Assembly: GCA_025449475.1 (NCBI GenBank)
Contig: JANWJM010000086.1
Span: 1-7,003 of the forward strand
DNA: 7,003 bases
DNA from: Thermoactinomycetaceae bacterium
GTDB taxonomy: Bacteria > Bacillota > Bacilli > Thermoactinomycetales > Thermoactinomycetaceae
Reading direction: 5' to 3'
In this document: positions 5,634 to 7,003 of the stretch, in pieces
Position numbering within the stretch: position 1 is the first letter of the stretch
Layout of the letters: each line of letters begins with the position of its first letter
Translations under genes and position numbers: made by a program
Notes under the pieces: model-generated
Database searches by the model: none
What the model was told of the DNA's origin: nothing
What the model saw: the letters and a program-made list of their open reading frames with translations, nothing else

Positions 5634-6029
5634 CTTCATTCAGCAGAAGTACTCCACTTCAATAATCGGTGAGATGAATACAAATAAATGGTTCTTTCAA
5701 TGGGGGGAAAACCCCGGCTGAATAAAGTTAAAGCTTCCGGTGAGCCTTGCGATTTTTTTAAGGAAATTTATCGAGCAAGCTAAGGTAAAAATCTGGGCGC
5801 AAATTCGCCAAGCCGAATTTGATTGGTATTAGAAAACAAACCTTCAATTTCGTGAATAGATGGGGAAGAGAACAATTTGCCCCTCTTCTCACAAGTTGCG
5901 CCAGATGGGTGGGTATTGACCCCGATAAAGTCGTGCGGCTTGTGTGAAAGAGGGACGAATGTAATCTTGGCTACTACCGTCTTTAATTAAGTAAACATGC
6001 ACATCATTAAGGAAAGGGTCGTGAGGTAA
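5634..6029 (+). other. Gene-free interval with extensive potential RNA structure, family unknown
   Basis: No coding signal was found in this 396-nt gap: open frames are short and resemble nothing I know. Complementary segments are frequent. CTTCATTCAGC (5634-5644) pairs 10 of 11 with 5717-5727, enclosing hairpins GAAGT/ACTTC (5646-5660) and GGGG/CCCC around 5704-5715. GCCTTGCGAT around 5744-5753 pairs with ATCGAGCAAGC (5770-5780), with a bulge. ATCTGGGCGCAA (5791-5802) pairs 11 bp with TTGCGCCAGAT (5896-5906) with one bulged G, enclosing a perfect 7-bp hairpin (5801-5820, sharing two bases) and GAAGAG/CTCTTC (5865-5888). AAGTC/GGCTT (5928-5941) follows. It begins directly after the badH-like stop, and no clean intrinsic terminator or promoter is seen. 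It could be a cis-regulatory leader for the dehydrogenase, a non-coding RNA, or a decayed or non-autonomous mobile repeat. I do not recognise a riboswitch class. Confidence 0.45.
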
Positions 6030-7003
6030 ATGGTACAAACTCTACCAAAAGATATCCAGCATTTAAAACAAGGAATTCGCGAGTTTATTGATAATGAAGT
6101 AGAACCACATGCCATGTTAATTGTGGAAACGAACGAGATTCCTCAAAGTATTATGGAGAAATCCAAGCAAATGGGTTTATTTGCGCTGAGTATTCCAGAA
6201 GAATATGGCGGGCTAGGTATTGGAATGGTAGGGAAATGTGCTGTCTTAGAGGAAGTCGGCAGAACCCATAATGGCTATACAACGGTCATTGGCGGCCATA
6301 CCGGAATCGGCGGCGTTGGAATCGTAGAGATGGGAAATGAAGAACAAAAGCAGAGATACCTGCCGAAAATGGCAAGTGGGGAAAGCATTGGTGCTTTTGC
6401 TTTAACAGAGCCTGGTGCCGGCTCCCATGCGACCAACTTAAAAACAACGGCGGTACGAAAAGGAGACCGTTACATTTTAAACGGATCAAAGTGCTATATA
6501 ACAAATGCCGGAATTGCCGATGTATTCACGGTTATGGCGGTGACCGATCATACTAAAGGAGCAAAAGGCATTACTTCTTTTATTGTTGAAAAGGATTTCC
6601 CGGGCTTTAAGCTGGGCAATAAAGAGAAGAAAATGGGTCTTCATGGGTCGCATACTTGGGAGATATTCTTCGAGGATTGCGAAGTACCGGTAGAGAACAT
6701 GTTGGGTGAGGAAGGGCAAGGCTATGTGAACGCTCTGAAAATTCTAGCGAACGGACGGGCAGGAATGGCTGCCAGAAACTTGGGTTCCGCCGATAAATTG
6801 TTAGAAATGTCGCTTGATTATGCACATATGCGTATTCAGTTTGGCAAACCGATTTTTGAGCAGCAAATTATTCAACACTACTTGGCAGAAATGGCAACGG
6901 AAATTGAAGCTCTTCGTGCCCTTACCTATCATGTGGCCAATATGGTGGATCAAAAGAAGAATGTCATAAAAGAAGCTGCTATGGTCAAATTGTTTGGTTC
7001 TGA
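6030..7003 (+). CDS. Acyl-CoA dehydrogenase, 5' part (possible cyclohexanecarboxyl-CoA dehydrogenase)
   Basis: The first 324 codons of an FAD-dependent acyl-CoA dehydrogenase are present; the gene runs off the right edge. The N-terminal helical domain has IPEEYGGLGIG (55-65). The FAD/substrate signature reads ALTEPGAGSHATN (124-136), where histidine 133 replaces the usual aspartate after GS. ILNGSKCYITNAG (149-161), the K-MG-H-GS region (201-207), EVPVENMLGEEGQG (218-231) and MRIQFGKPI (267-275) are family hallmarks. The catalytic base near residue 365 lies outside the window. In the proposed pathway it would form cyclohex-1-ene-carboxyl-CoA from cyclohexanecarboxyl-CoA, passing electrons to ETF; motifs alone do not fix the substrate. 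The ATG at 6030 is chosen because TAA precedes it in frame at 6027-6029. The binding site is unusual: GAGG is only 3 nt away and AAGGAAAGGG ends 11 nt away. The 396-nt gap suggests separate control. Confidence 0.9.
   Translation, partial: MVQTLPKDIQHLKQGIREFIDNEVEPHAMLIVETNEIPQSIMEKSKQMGLFALSIPEEYGGLGIGMVGKCAVLEEVGRTHNGYTTVIGGHTGIGGVGIVEMGNEEQKQRYLPKMASGESIGAFALTEPGAGSHATNLKTTAVRKGDRYILNGSKCYITNAGIADVFTVMAVTDHTKGAKGITSFIVEKDFPGFKLGNKEKKMGLHGSHTWEIFFEDCEVPVENMLGEEGQGYVNALKILANGRAGMAARNLGSADKLLEMSLDYAHMRIQFGKPIFEQQIIQHYLAEMATEIEALRALTYHVANMVDQKKNVIKEAAMVKLFGS

Noticed and set aside
5940..5970. Second sigma-54 promoter before the acyl-CoA dehydrogenase
   Set aside because: TTGGCTACTACC has a -24-like half, but the -12 position lacks TTGC at the required spacing. 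No other GG-N10-GC arrangement with flanking consensus was seen.
5634..6029. T-box, standard riboswitch, tRNA, CRISPR array or intact group I/II intron
   Set aside because: No T-box AGGGTGGNACCGCG, no recognisable riboswitch core, no tRNA cloverleaf, no regularly spaced repeats, and no convincing intron core or domain V. Some short stretches are intron-like, but not enough to support a call.
6286..6825. Antisense open frames opposite the acyl-CoA dehydrogenase
   Set aside because: The forward frame carries continuous family motifs to the window edge; the antisense frames show none.

Overview
The window looks like a chromosomal catabolic locus from a low-GC Gram-positive bacterium of the Bacillaceae type. 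This rests on the AT-rich intergenic DNA, strong AGGAGG-type ribosome binding sites, U-tailed intrinsic terminators, a CcpA-like cre box and a Bacillus-style sigma-54 (SigL) enhancer-binding regulator. All genes I can support lie on the + strand. The species cannot be fixed from the sequence alone.

Layout. (1) Positions 1-225 hold the terminator of an upstream gene outside the window, a candidate cre box and a weak promoter. (2) Positions 226-1948 hold a two-gene unit: a small MaoC-like hotdog protein that lacks the usual catalytic histidine, then, 4 nt later, a PAS/AAA+/Fis sigma-54-dependent activator. It ends in a strong terminator at 1964-2013. (3) Positions 2014-2359 are a regulatory region with inverted repeats suited to an activator and a consensus -24/-12 promoter (TGGCAC-N5-TTGCA), followed by a leader of about 150 nt. 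(4) Positions 2360-5633 hold three catabolic genes: a BadI/MenB-type crotonase, an acyl-CoA ligase and a BadH-type short-chain dehydrogenase. (5) Positions 5634-6029 are a gene-free interval of about 400 nt with many complementary segments, which I cannot assign to a known family. (6) From 6030 an acyl-CoA dehydrogenase runs off the right edge.

Interpretation. The crotonase and the dehydrogenase resemble BadI (2-ketocyclohexanecarboxyl-CoA hydrolase) and BadH (2-hydroxycyclohexanecarboxyl-CoA dehydrogenase) of Rhodopseudomonas palustris, as I remember those proteins. With a CoA ligase and an acyl-CoA dehydrogenase alongside, the gene set matches the aliphatic-ring route: cyclohexanecarboxylate to its CoA ester, to cyclohex-1-ene-carboxyl-CoA, to the 2-hydroxy and 2-keto esters, to ring opening as pimeloyl-CoA. 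The hydratase for the third step (BadK) is not visible; it may lie downstream, or be encoded elsewhere. The most interesting points are a bad/ali-type ring-cleavage pathway in a Bacillus-like organism under sigma-54 control rather than the MarR-type BadR known from R. palustris, a G7 tract at the hotdog/activator junction where a one-base slip would fuse the two proteins, and the unexplained structured interval inside the catabolic cluster. Substrate assignments are inferred from motifs and context; no database search was possible.
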